Source: Phycisphaerae bacterium (GTDB taxonomy: Bacteria; Planctomycetota; Phycisphaerae; SM23-33). Taken from it: 64,000 nucleotides of DNA. Positions 38,029 through 48,393 of this stretch are shown piece by piece. The translations under genes and the position numbers were made by a program. The notes under the pieces were generated by a model, which made no database searches, was not told the origin of the DNA, and saw nothing but the letters and a program-made list of their open reading frames with translations. Numbering within the stretch: position 1 is the first letter of the stretch; each line of letters begins with the position of its first letter. The stretch lies in the NCBI GenBank assembly GCA_009783465.1, contig WRDM01000004.1:35231-99230 (forward strand). Reading direction: 5' to 3'.

Positions 38029-38802
38029 ATGTCCGAACTACGATCGTTGAATCTGGCGGGAATCTGGGATTGTCACGCCCACACGGAGTTTGCATTTTGT
38101 GGCGACGGCACGTCGGCGGCGGGCGCGGCGGCGCGGGCGGCGGATCTGGGATTGGCGGGCGTCTGCCTGGTTGAGCACGCGCCGCAGTTGTATGTGGCCA
38201 GGGAGGATTTCTGGGCCGGGCGACACGTGTACGAGGCCGGTTCGTGGCGGCGAAATCCTGACCACCATCGCATGGCCGCGTATCGGCAGGCCGTTTCACC
38301 GCTGCGGTCGCCCCGCGTGAAGATCGGACTCGAGGTCGAACTCGATGCCGCCGGCGAACTGACGCTGCTGGATGAGGATCGCGGCTGGCCCGACTTGCTC
38401 GTCGGCGCGGTGCATTTTCTCCACGCCGACACGGCCACGCTCAGCGACGCCGACATCACCAGGCTGTTCCTGGACACGACGGAAAAACTCCTCGCCGCCG
38501 GCGTCGACATCCTCGCCCACCCGCTCCGCGCGATCGCCTGGGCCAAACGTCCCGTGCCCACGGACATCTACCCGCGGCTTGTCCACGGACTGGCCGCAGC
38601 CGGCACAGCGGCGGAGATCAACTATCACCACAACGCCCCCGACGCCGCCTTCTTCCGCCAATGCATCCACGCGGGCATAAAAATCGCCTTCGGCAGCGAC
38701 GCCCACACCCTACACGCCGTCGGCAACTTCAGCCAACACGTCGCGCTACTCCAAGAAGCCGCCGGCAGGGAAGATATCCTTGATCTACTCTGGCGGCCGT
38801 GA
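38029..38802 (+). CDS. PHP-domain phosphoesterase (histidinol-phosphatase-like)
   Basis: IWDCHAHTEFAFCGDGT, HLRAxxx-type PHP motifs, GSDAHTLHAVGNF. Confidence 0.8.
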   Translation: MSELRSLNLAGIWDCHAHTEFAFCGDGTSAAGAAARAADLGLAGVCLVEHAPQLYVAREDFWAGRHVYEAGSWRRNPDHHRMAAYRQAVSPLRSPRVKIGLEVELDAAGELTLLDEDRGWPDLLVGAVHFLHADTATLSDADITRLFLDTTEKLLAAGVDILAHPLRAIAWAKRPVPTDIYPRLVHGLAAAGTAAEINYHHNAPDAAFFRQCIHAGIKIAFGSDAHTLHAVGNFSQHVALLQEAAGREDILDLLWRP

Positions 38803-38846
38803 GGACGGCAGGTTTTAGAGCAATTCAGAAATGAGATATCACAACT

Positions 38847-38916
38847 CTTGCCGCGAATTTCGCGAATTACACGAATTTTCCAAGCGAATTCGCGTCATCG
38901 CGAAATTCGCGGCAAG
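38847..38916. repeat. Type K palindrome
   Basis: Perfect 19-bp arms cttgccgcgaatttcgcga / tcgcgaaattcgcggcaag. Confidence 0.9.
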
Positions 38917-38944
38917 AAAAAGTGACAGATCAATCATGGATTCT

Positions 38945-39379
38945 TCAAAGGCTGAAAATGAATCGTGCCACGACGGCCCACGCGCCGACCAGAATGGCCA
39001 GGATGCCGACTTTCGGCTGGGCGGCCACCAGTTTGACAAACGACGCTTCCGCCTTGGCCTTGACCTCCGGGGACGCCTTGGCCAGCAATCGCTTCGAGAT
39101 GATGCCCCATCCCAGCAGCGCCCCAGCCGCCACCGTGAGCACCGCGCACGCCAGCAGCGTCACCCACAACACCACGCCGCCCATGCCCGTACTCAACCAA
39201 CTCAGGGCACGAATGCTCATGATCACCACCCAGATGCCCCACAGGAACGCGCAGAAACCGATGGTTGCCTGGTACGGCTGAATTTTCTTCAGCTTTTCCA
39301 TCGCCTGGGGGCTTTTCTTCGCGATCATCCCGGGAACGCACAGCGCGCCAAGAACAATCAATAAAATCCCATACAACAT
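38945..39379 (-). CDS. Hypothetical four-TM membrane protein
   Basis: Hydrophobic segments MLYGILLIVLGALCVPG... Confidence 0.6.
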   Translation of the reverse strand: MLYGILLIVLGALCVPGMIAKKSPQAMEKLKKIQPYQATIGFCAFLWGIWVVIMSIRALSWLSTGMGGVVLWVTLLACAVLTVAAGALLGWGIISKRLLAKASPEVKAKAEASFVKLVAAQPKVGILAILVGAWAVVARFIFSL

Positions 39380-39505
39380 ATCTCTTACTCCCGTAAAAAA
39401 ACGGCTCTCTGCACCACCCGTGCACATACACGGTGTTTATCCATCAAGGCCGCGGGCGTCCCGCGCGGAAGCCATGTCGCCTCCGCGCGGGAACGGTCCG
39501 CCGCA

Positions 39506-40972
<1,467 letters not shown>

Positions 40973-41094
40973 TTCCGCAACCGATATGCGAAAAACCCAT
41001 GCCTGAACAAAACGATTTACGCCTGCATTCCGCGACTTGCGTTTCTATCAAACCATGACACGCGTAATCTGACAAGGTTTGTTTGGAAAATAAT

Positions 41095-42231
41095 TTACTT
41101 TCCCGCGTTGTACTCGTCAATTACTTGCGTCACCAGCCGGATGCGTTCGAGGTCGCCGGTGGCGGACATTTCGTCGCTGATGCCCAGGCAAAGGTTGGGC
41201 GCGAAGAGGTCGAGGATTTTTTTCACGCAGTCGATGAGCGTCTGCTCGGTGAAATGCGTGTCGAAAAACACGGCGGGGATGCCGTCGATCAGCACCATGT
41301 CGCCTAGGGCGGCCTTGGTTTCCTCGAGCGTCACGTCGCCCTGCGGGATGGGCGTGATGGCTTCGATGCCGTCCATGCCCGTGTCGCGCGCGTACTCCAG
41401 CAGGCCCTTGCAGTTGCCGTCCCAATGGGCGAAGACGAACTTGCCGGCCCGGTGCAGTTGTTCGCTGCGGCGTTGATAGACCGGCAAAATGTACCTGGCG
41501 AAGATCTCCGGCGAGGTCGTGCCCGAATGCAGGTTGTCGCCGAAATTCACGCGCAGGATCGGGCTGGCGTTGATCACGTCGATCAGCCGGCTTTGCGATT
41601 CCTCGAGGGCGTCGAAGTATTCCTCGCACACGGCCGGCCAATCCATCAGGGCGTAAATCGTGTTGGCGATGCCCATTTCTTCGAGATACAGTTTCGCCGT
41701 CGTCGTGCGCGGAATGCAGAAATTCACCGCCCCCAGGCCCTTCCATTCCTCGCATTCCTTCTCGTACATCGCCTGGTCCCAGACCCAGGTGCGGTGCCGT
41801 TCGCGCCACGCGGCCACGCGCATTTCTTCGGGCGACGCCACCGGCCATTTGATCGGTTCGTGCCACCAACTGTTCGGGCTGACGCGATACCGCGCGTACT
41901 GCCGCCCGACGGGCGTGTGAATCGTCACCTCGTACTCATTGGGCGCGAGGTCGTTTCGTTCGATCCGCACGCGCGGATCCTCGACGTTGCGAATCGCATA
42001 GCAGAAATCGTACACGCGGTTGGCACAGCCCAGGTCGCGATACAGGGCGGGGAGGCTCATGCCTTGATAGCGTTCGGGCATGGGGAACCATTGTTGTGGC
42101 GGCAGACGGTCGGTGTACCACGCCCCGATGCGAGGCTCCCAGATCACCTTCCCGCCACTGCGGCGAAACGGCACGTCCAGCGAGAGCTGCGTCAAGTCGA
42201 TATGGGCATGATCGGTCGGTCGGCCTGGCAT
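41095..42231 (-). CDS. Uroporphyrinogen decarboxylase-family protein
   Basis: 'FVFAHWDGNCKGLLEYARDTGMDGIEAITPIPQGDVTLEETKAALGD...LGISDEMSATGDLERIRLV'. Confidence 0.75.
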   Translation of the reverse strand: MPGRPTDHAHIDLTQLSLDVPFRRSGGKVIWEPRIGAWYTDRLPPQQWFPMPERYQGMSLPALYRDLGCANRVYDFCYAIRNVEDPRVRIERNDLAPNEYEVTIHTPVGRQYARYRVSPNSWWHEPIKWPVASPEEMRVAAWRERHRTWVWDQAMYEKECEEWKGLGAVNFCIPRTTTAKLYLEEMGIANTIYALMDWPAVCEEYFDALEESQSRLIDVINASPILRVNFGDNLHSGTTSPEIFARYILPVYQRRSEQLHRAGKFVFAHWDGNCKGLLEYARDTGMDGIEAITPIPQGDVTLEETKAALGDMVLIDGIPAVFFDTHFTEQTLIDCVKKILDLFAPNLCLGISDEMSATGDLERIRLVTQVIDEYNAGK

Positions 42232-42328
42232 TGTAAGTTCCTCATGTGACAAACGTTTCCGACAACCATACCGACTGCCAGCCGAAAGCCCAACAAAAAA
42301 GCGGCGGCAACATCGTTGCGGGGCTTTT

Positions 42329-42476
42329 CGATCTTTCGACTTCGTCAAGACCGAGCGGGATTACACGGATTAACGGATTTAAGGATTTTGCATACCGTGC
42401 GGAACGATAAATCCTTTAATCCTTCAATCCGTTAATCCGTGTAATCCCGCTCGGTCTTGACGAAGTCGAAAGATCG
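42329..42476. repeat. Type B palindrome (B2)
   Basis: 51-bp perfect arms cgatctttcgacttcgtcaagaccgagcgggattacacggattaacggatt and its reverse complement. Confidence 0.97.
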
Positions 42477-42797
42477 AAGACCTCGGTAATGTTGCCACAA
42501 TCCCCCAGCAAAAAAAGCGGCGGTCGTGTCGCGGGGGGGGACGACACGAACCGCCTTGGCATTCCAGTTGGCCGGGGGGGAACCAACCGGAAAGATTCCT
42601 TATCACTTTTCACGCATTCTCTGAGACCAGACCGATTCGCCTGATCCACGTAAATGGGATTATATGAGAAAAAATGGGATGATGCAATAGCATTTATACG
42701 TTTTTTTGCGAAAATTTTCACAGCTCGCGGATTTTCGTTAAAGAATCTTCTTGAAAAACGTGCGGAACGTCCGGTATGGACTTGGACAGGAGAGTTT

Positions 42798-43949
42798 ATG
42801 GCCATTACACAGACAGAGATGCGGCTGCTTCAGCGGGTTTTGGAGTCGCCCACGGTGCCGTTTCGTGAGGAGGCGGTTGCCGCGGTCGTGGCGGAATGGG
42901 CGGCCAGCCACGGCGTGGCGATTCGTCGCGACCGATGGGGAAACGTGGTGCTCGATTGGCCTGGCGAGAAGGCGGTGCCCTGCCGCGGAGTCGGCCGGCG
43001 GCGGTCGGCGGGTCGGACGGCGTGGTGTTTGGCGGCGCACATGGACCATCCCGGATTTGTGTTGCGTCGCATGAAGGATCGGACGGCATGGGCGGATTTT
43101 CTCGGCAGCGTGCGTCAGGAGTACTTCGTCGGCGGCCGCGTGGCGTTTTTCGGTGACGGCAAGCGGATTGGCCGGGGCGTCGTCACGAAGTGTTGGCCGG
43201 CTGAGGAAGGAAAATCCGAGGCGAAACCGGCCGAGTTTCCGCGGGTGGAGATCGCGTTGGCCGATGCGGCGGCGTTGCCGGTTGGCGCGATCGGCATGTG
43301 GGATTTTCCGGCGATGCGCGTTCGCGGGGAGACGCTCAGCAGCCGGGCATGCGACGATCTGGTCGGGTGCGCGGCGGTGATGTGCGCGATGGGCCGGATC
43401 GTGGCGTCGAGGCCCGCGCATCGCGTGCTGGCGGTGTTCGCGCGGGCGGAGGAGGTTGGATTTGTCGGCGCGATGGCGGCGTGCGAGGCGGGCACGATTC
43501 CGGAGGGATCGTTGGTGATTTCGGTGGAGACGTCGAAGGCGCAGCCGGCGGCAGCGTTGGGCGACGGCGCGGTCGTTCGGGTTGGCGACGCGTCGCGGAC
43601 GTTCGATCCGGCGGTGACGGCGATGATGTCCACGACGGCGGCGGCGCTGGCGAAGGAGGACGCCGAATTTCGCTACTCGCGACAGCTTATGCCCGGCGGC
43701 ACGTGCGAGGCCACCGCGTATCAGGCCTGGGGATTGCGAACCGGCGGGCTGTGCCTTCCGCTGGCGAATTACCACAACATGGGGCCGGCCCGACGCGTCG
43801 CGTCGGAGCGGATCAACCTGCGGGACTTCGATGCCGCCGTCAAACTCCTGACCGCCGTAGCCCAACAGCCGCCCGACACGTCGGCAAACGAAGCGCGACT
43901 CAAACAACGCCTCGACGCCCTCCTGGCCCGGCGACGACAATGGCTGTGA
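42798..43949 (+). CDS. M42-family aminopeptidase-like protein
   Basis: AAHMDHPGFVLRR...RACDDLVGCAAVM...FARAEEVGFVGAMAACEAG...PGGTCEATAYQAWG; RBS ggagag. Confidence 0.85.
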   Translation: MAITQTEMRLLQRVLESPTVPFREEAVAAVVAEWAASHGVAIRRDRWGNVVLDWPGEKAVPCRGVGRRRSAGRTAWCLAAHMDHPGFVLRRMKDRTAWADFLGSVRQEYFVGGRVAFFGDGKRIGRGVVTKCWPAEEGKSEAKPAEFPRVEIALADAAALPVGAIGMWDFPAMRVRGETLSSRACDDLVGCAAVMCAMGRIVASRPAHRVLAVFARAEEVGFVGAMAACEAGTIPEGSLVISVETSKAQPAAALGDGAVVRVGDASRTFDPAVTAMMSTTAAALAKEDAEFRYSRQLMPGGTCEATAYQAWGLRTGGLCLPLANYHNMGPARRVASERINLRDFDAAVKLLTAVAQQPPDTSANEARLKQRLDALLARRRQWL

Positions 43950-44027
43950 CGCGAATGATAACGCGGAGAGCGGCAAACACATGGGCATTACCCGGTTTTC
44001 CGCGCGACTTTCGTGCTCGGCACAACA

Positions 44028-44127
44028 GGCCGCAGGCCCTGCCAGTTTGCGTTGTAAGACGACGTGAGCGACGGAACGCTTCGGTTGTCACAACGATCGA
44101 CAACGCAAAATGGCAGGGCCTGCGGCC
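44028..44127. repeat. Type A palindrome (A9)
   Basis: ggccgcaggccctgccagtttgcgttgt / acaacgcaaaatggcagggcctgcggcc. Confidence 0.95.
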
Positions 44128-44177
44128 AGGTTTGGGCTACTCACAAGCATGACGTACGCCCGCCTGCTATACGCCGA

Positions 44178-46475
44178 TCATCGCCCCCGTGCCGGTGGAG
44201 TGGGCCTGGCCGGCGGCTGTCTGGAATCCGGTTCCTGCTCCGGCTTCTGCTCGGGTTTCTGGTCCGGTTTCGCTGGCGGCGGCGCTGGTTGTTTTTGGTC
44301 TGGCTTTGCCGGCGGTGGCGCCGGTTGCTTCTGGTCCGGCTTTGCCAGCGGCGGCGCCGGTTGTTTTTGGTCTGGCTTCGCTGGCGGCGGCATTGGCTGT
44401 TTCTGGTCCGGCTTTGCCGGCGGTGTTGGGCGGCTGCCTTGGCCGATGTTATCGGGCTTGAAGGCGGCCTGGCGGGCGCGGCAGTCGTCGATCATTCGCT
44501 GGGCGGCCTGGTCGCGGGGAACGAACGACAGCGCGATGGACGCCTGCCGCTGGGCCTCCTGGTAGTCCATGCGTTTGTACGCCGTCTGGGCCTTGGCCAT
44601 CGCGTCCTTGTATAGCTGCTGATTGCGTTGTTGCTGAGCGTCGGCGTTGCGATTTTTTCGTTCCTCCTCCAGCCTCGCGTTACACAACGAAATGCCCCGA
44701 AACGCCTCGGTGGTGGGCTGAAGTTTGTACGCGCTGCGATACGCGTCCAACGCCTGCTGCCAGCGTCGCCGCGCGAACTCATTCCGGGCCGTGTCCATCA
44801 GGCGATCGTATTGCTGGCGGTCGCGTTTGTACTGAGCGGCGGCAGCGGGATTCTGCAAATCCCGCCCGGTCCGTGCGAGCACGCGCTGCAACTCGGCGCG
44901 GTCGCCGATGCCGTCGTACCGCATCGTGCCAGTCTCCCGCCGGGCACGAAGATCGAGCATCCTCGCCTGCACCGTGAAAAATCCGCCCGACCGGCTGATG
45001 TTCACAAACACGACAAACTGCACGTCGTCCGCCAACGCGGCCAGCGACGACGCCGCCATGTCAGGCCGCAACGTGATCCGCCGACTCCGACAGTACGTCT
45101 CCAGTTGCCGCTGCGTCACGTATGCGTACCTGGCCGTGGAAAATCCGTTGAACACGGCGTCCATGCCCAGGCCGTCCGCCTGCCCGAACGCCACCACGGC
45201 CAGCCGCGGCTTCTGCAAACTCTGGCGACACTGATCCAGCCACGAGCGAACGTCGCGGTGGTCGCGAATCGCCAACGCCAGCCGGAAATTCTCCATCGCC
45301 GTGGCGTAATCGCGTGCATTCATCGCCCGCTGACCACGATCGACGTAAAAATCAAACCGTTCCGTCTCCCGCAGCCGTTCGTGACGCGCCAACTCGTCCA
45401 TCGCCACACGGTCGTTACGCCCACGGGCAGCCTCCTTCGCCGCCAGACGCGACGCCTTCTCGTACAACTCGCCGAACTCCGCCGCGTACGACGTGTCCGC
45501 GTACGCGGACATGCAATGCCTCGCCAGCCGGCTGGCTTCGGCATACTCGCCGTCGGCCAACATCGTTTTCACTTTCATCCACCACTCGTAGGCTTCGTGC
45601 TGCCGATGCCGCCACTGCGTCTCCAGAAAATACCGCTCCTGCTCCTGGTGCTCCTGCCAGACGGGCCACTCCTCGTCGTCCTGCGTGAGGCGTTGCTGTA
45701 TTTCCAGCAGAAAGGCGGCCTTTTCCTCGTCGGTCATCACGATCATGGCGGCCAGGTCGTCCAGCGCCCGCAACAGGTCACGGTCGGAGTCCATCGCGAC
45801 CTGCGCGGTCTGCACGATCTCGCCCGTGACGGCGTCCACCAGCCGGGCCGACAGCACCGACGGCTCGCCGTAAATCGCCGACCCCATCACGAGATAGCGA
45901 ATGCCCAGCAGCGACTGATCCAGGAGTTTCTCGGGATCGCCCACCAGCCCGGCGATGGTCAAGTCCTGCTCCTTGAGCAGTTCGGTCAGGCGGCTGCGCT
46001 CGACGAGCTGATAGCGTTCGCGGCTGAGCTTGGGCAGGAACATCTCGGCCAGGTCCTGCGAGGGGTTGTCGAGCTTCCACGGGCCGCTGACAGTGAAATC
46101 CGTGACGGCCAGCCGGGGCTTGACGGCCTTTTCGATGGCCTGCTGCAACCATTCGAAAATTTCGGGATCGTCGTTTTCCATGAGGGCGGCCTGGAAGGCG
46201 CGAACGGCGGTGTCGTAGTCGCCCTCCGTCATCGCCTGTTGGCCCCGCTGCACGTAGTCGGCGAACCGTTGGTCCGTGTCGGCGTCGTCATCGGCGTAAG
46301 CGAAATATGTTTCGTCGGGGGCGGCGTCGAGTATTTCGCCGTTTTCATCGTATAACGTGCCGTCTTTGTCGTACCAGATCCCCTGCGCATGCACGCTCGC
46401 GGTGCAAGCCGACATCGCCGCCACCAACGCCGCCACGGCCCACACGCCTATCGCCGAATGTTGTTTTGATGTCAT
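44178..46475 (-). CDS. CsgG-like/TPR secreted protein with C-terminal Pro/Lys/Gln repeats
   Basis: Signal peptide; 'KPRLAVTDFTVSGPW...FLPKLSRERYQLVERSRLTELLKEQDLTIAGLV'; (PPPAKPDQKQPA)n near the C-terminus. Confidence 0.7.
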   Translation of the reverse strand: MTSKQHSAIGVWAVAALVAAMSACTASVHAQGIWYDKDGTLYDENGEILDAAPDETYFAYADDDADTDQRFADYVQRGQQAMTEGDYDTAVRAFQAALMENDDPEIFEWLQQAIEKAVKPRLAVTDFTVSGPWKLDNPSQDLAEMFLPKLSRERYQLVERSRLTELLKEQDLTIAGLVGDPEKLLDQSLLGIRYLVMGSAIYGEPSVLSARLVDAVTGEIVQTAQVAMDSDRDLLRALDDLAAMIVMTDEEKAAFLLEIQQRLTQDDEEWPVWQEHQEQERYFLETQWRHRQHEAYEWWMKVKTMLADGEYAEASRLARHCMSAYADTSYAAEFGELYEKASRLAAKEAARGRNDRVAMDELARHERLRETERFDFYVDRGQRAMNARDYATAMENFRLALAIRDHRDVRSWLDQCRQSLQKPRLAVVAFGQADGLGMDAVFNGFSTARYAYVTQRQLETYCRSRRITLRPDMAASSLAALADDVQFVVFVNISRSGGFFTVQARMLDLRARRETGTMRYDGIGDRAELQRVLARTGRDLQNPAAAAQYKRDRQQYDRLMDTARNEFARRRWQQALDAYRSAYKLQPTTEAFRGISLCNARLEEERKNRNADAQQQRNQQLYKDAMAKAQTAYKRMDYQEAQRQASIALSFVPRDQAAQRMIDDCRARQAAFKPDNIGQGSRPTPPAKPDQKQPMPPPAKPDQKQPAPPLAKPDQKQPAPPPAKPDQKQPAPPPAKPDQKPEQKPEQEPDSRQPPARPTPPARGR

Positions 46476-46632
46476 CGTTTCACCTATATATGTGTAGACA
46501 TATTAATCGGTCGAAGGATAGGCGAGAGTCGATTTAAAAACGGAGCGACATTCGGAACATTAAAAAACTGTAGCCTCGCTGCATGGATACGAGCAGGCTG
46601 GCCTCCACAGTCTCATGTAGAAACGTCGGCAC

Positions 46633-46691
46633 GCAGCCCCAACGGGGCGTCTTAGGTAGCCCAGGGTGAGCGGTACGCCGCGAACCCTGGG
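46633..46691 (+). repeat. Type H repeat copy 2 (left outer arm of composite)
   Basis: cagccccaacggggcgtcttaggtagcccagggtgagcggtacgccgcgaaccctggg. Confidence 0.9.
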
Positions 46692-46716
46692 GAACAAAGC
46701 GGGTTTTCTTACCCTC

Positions 46717-46854
46717 ACCGTGCCTGACGCCACTGGCCGAGGTCGCTCACGCGGGCCTGTACGACTTCGAACGACGCGCACAAGGGAATGTGCGGGCCAT
46801 TCGATGCCGTCTTCACGCGACGATGCGTCCTCGGCCAGTGGCGTCAGGCACGGT
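46717..46854. repeat. Type E palindrome copy 2
   Basis: 26-bp perfect arms accgtgcctgacgccactggccgagg / cctcggccagtggcgtcaggcacggt. Confidence 0.95.
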
Positions 46855-46879
46855 GAATAAGCTCAGAAAAACACACGGT

Positions 46880-46936
46880 CCCAGGGTTCGCGGAGTACCG
46901 CTCACCCTGGGCTACCCAAGACGCCCCGTTGGGGCT
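46880..46936 (-). repeat. Type H repeat copy 3 (right outer arm of composite)
   Basis: cccagggttcgcggagtaccgctcaccctgggctacccaagacgccccgttggggct. Confidence 0.9.
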
Positions 46937-47089
46937 ACGTGCTGGCGCTTCAATACAAGACTGGGAAGGCCGCATTCTTCTTTTCAACGCCCCGCAACGC
47001 AAACAGGCCGAGCCATATCCGCGTCCATCCTTTCATCCTTTTATCCCCGCGAAAGAATTCGCGGAATTCGCGGCGAAATGGGGCGTTTT

Positions 47090-48112
47090 TCACGGATCCA
47101 GTTCGGCGGCGAGTTGTTGGGCAGGGAAGCGTTTGCCTTGTGTGATGCCTTGTTCGATCTGTTTCCAGTTTCGGACAGCCTGTACGTTGGGGGTGTCCGG
47201 AAGGCGGCGGAGCATGGCGGCGGCGATGCGGCGGCGTTTTTCGGCGTCGTCGCCCTGGCGGAGGTCGGGAATCACGTACGCCTGCATGTCGTTGGCGAGG
47301 TAGGCCAGACAGTCGCCCTCGCGGTCGCCCACGCCGATGACAATGCCCTCCCACCGCGTCATGAGTTCCCGCAGCCGCCGCGTCTTCACCTCGGCGGTGT
47401 CGCCCATCGCCTCCTTCGTGCGGACCGTCACGAGCACGCCGGGCGGAAACCGATGGGCCGTCAGCCAGTGCTTGCTCTTGCGCGTCAGGGCGTCGGGGCG
47501 CTGCGTGAGGTAAATGAGGCTGTAGCCGTCACGCTCGCTCAGCCGCCACAGGACGTCGCTGGCGTCGGCCATCGCGGGCGGCTCGCCGGTGACCACCTGG
47601 TACGCCCGGCCGTCGACAATCGTGTGATCGAGGTCCACGACGATGAACCGCTCGCCAGGCGGACGGACGGCAACCAGCATGTCGTAGCGGATTTGCAACA
47701 CGTCGCCGACGTCATCGGACATCCTGGCGGGCGTTTGAATGGGCGTGAGCGTGACGATCGTGTCGCCAGGCCGCGACGGCGCGGTATACGCCAACCGCGC
47801 GAAACCGTCCCTGTCCGTGACGGCCGTCCCAAGCCGCTGCGCCCCCGCGTCAAACGCCACAACGACATCGGCAATCCCCCGAAACGATTTGGGCTTCCGC
47901 AGCCGGGCGATCAACTCCACCGGCTCCCCCGGCATAGCGAGCACGTCCTGTCCATAAAACAACGCCCCCTGCTCCGCCGCCACCGCCCCGCCGCCACGAT
48001 ACGTGCCAATCATCGTCGTGGCTTTGCAGCCCGACAACAAAACGGCAGCGACTAGAACGGCAGCGACAAACGATAAATGATACGCGACCAGTGACAAGCC
48101 GTGGGACAACAT
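47090..48112 (-). CDS. HAD-like (LNS2/lipin-type) lipoprotein
   Basis: Lipobox AVLLSGCKAT; VVDLDHTIVDG, LIYLTQRPD, VIGVGDREGDCLAY. Confidence 0.72.
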   Translation of the reverse strand: MLSHGLSLVAYHLSFVAAVLVAAVLLSGCKATTMIGTYRGGGAVAAEQGALFYGQDVLAMPGEPVELIARLRKPKSFRGIADVVVAFDAGAQRLGTAVTDRDGFARLAYTAPSRPGDTIVTLTPIQTPARMSDDVGDVLQIRYDMLVAVRPPGERFIVVDLDHTIVDGRAYQVVTGEPPAMADASDVLWRLSERDGYSLIYLTQRPDALTRKSKHWLTAHRFPPGVLVTVRTKEAMGDTAEVKTRRLRELMTRWEGIVIGVGDREGDCLAYLANDMQAYVIPDLRQGDDAEKRRRIAAAMLRRLPDTPNVQAVRNWKQIEQGITQGKRFPAQQLAAELDP

Positions 48113-48234
48113 TTTTGCACTCGAACGCAAGATCATAATGTGCTTATATAATCGAAAACCGCTTGGTTTTCGCGTCAAAAAAACTTGTGACGCGGAGAAA
48201 ACGCATGTGCATTGTCAGGTTTTTCGCGTACCTT

Positions 48235-48283
48235 CGTGTTCAGGCGCAACTGGCCACAGGCCCTGCCAGTTACGCCTGAACAC
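48235..48283. repeat. Type A-related short palindrome (A10)
   Basis: cgtgttcaggcgcaactggc...gccagttacgcctgaacacg. Confidence 0.8.
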
Positions 48284-48393
48284 GAAACCCCTCGTCGCTC
48301 GTTACCCCTCCCTCGTCACTTTCGCCCCTTTTCCCTTGACCCGCCGCGACGTTCACGGTGAAGTGTGCGAACACAAAATTAAGGATATTACCC

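Noticed and set aside
44230-44440. 36-nt periodic repeats as a possible DNA element
   Set aside because: Explained by the PPPAKPDQKQPA protein repeat in the CsgG-like gene; codons vary synonymously.
44628-46355. 575-aa plus-strand ORF opposite the CsgG-like gene
   Set aside because: Antisense shadow.
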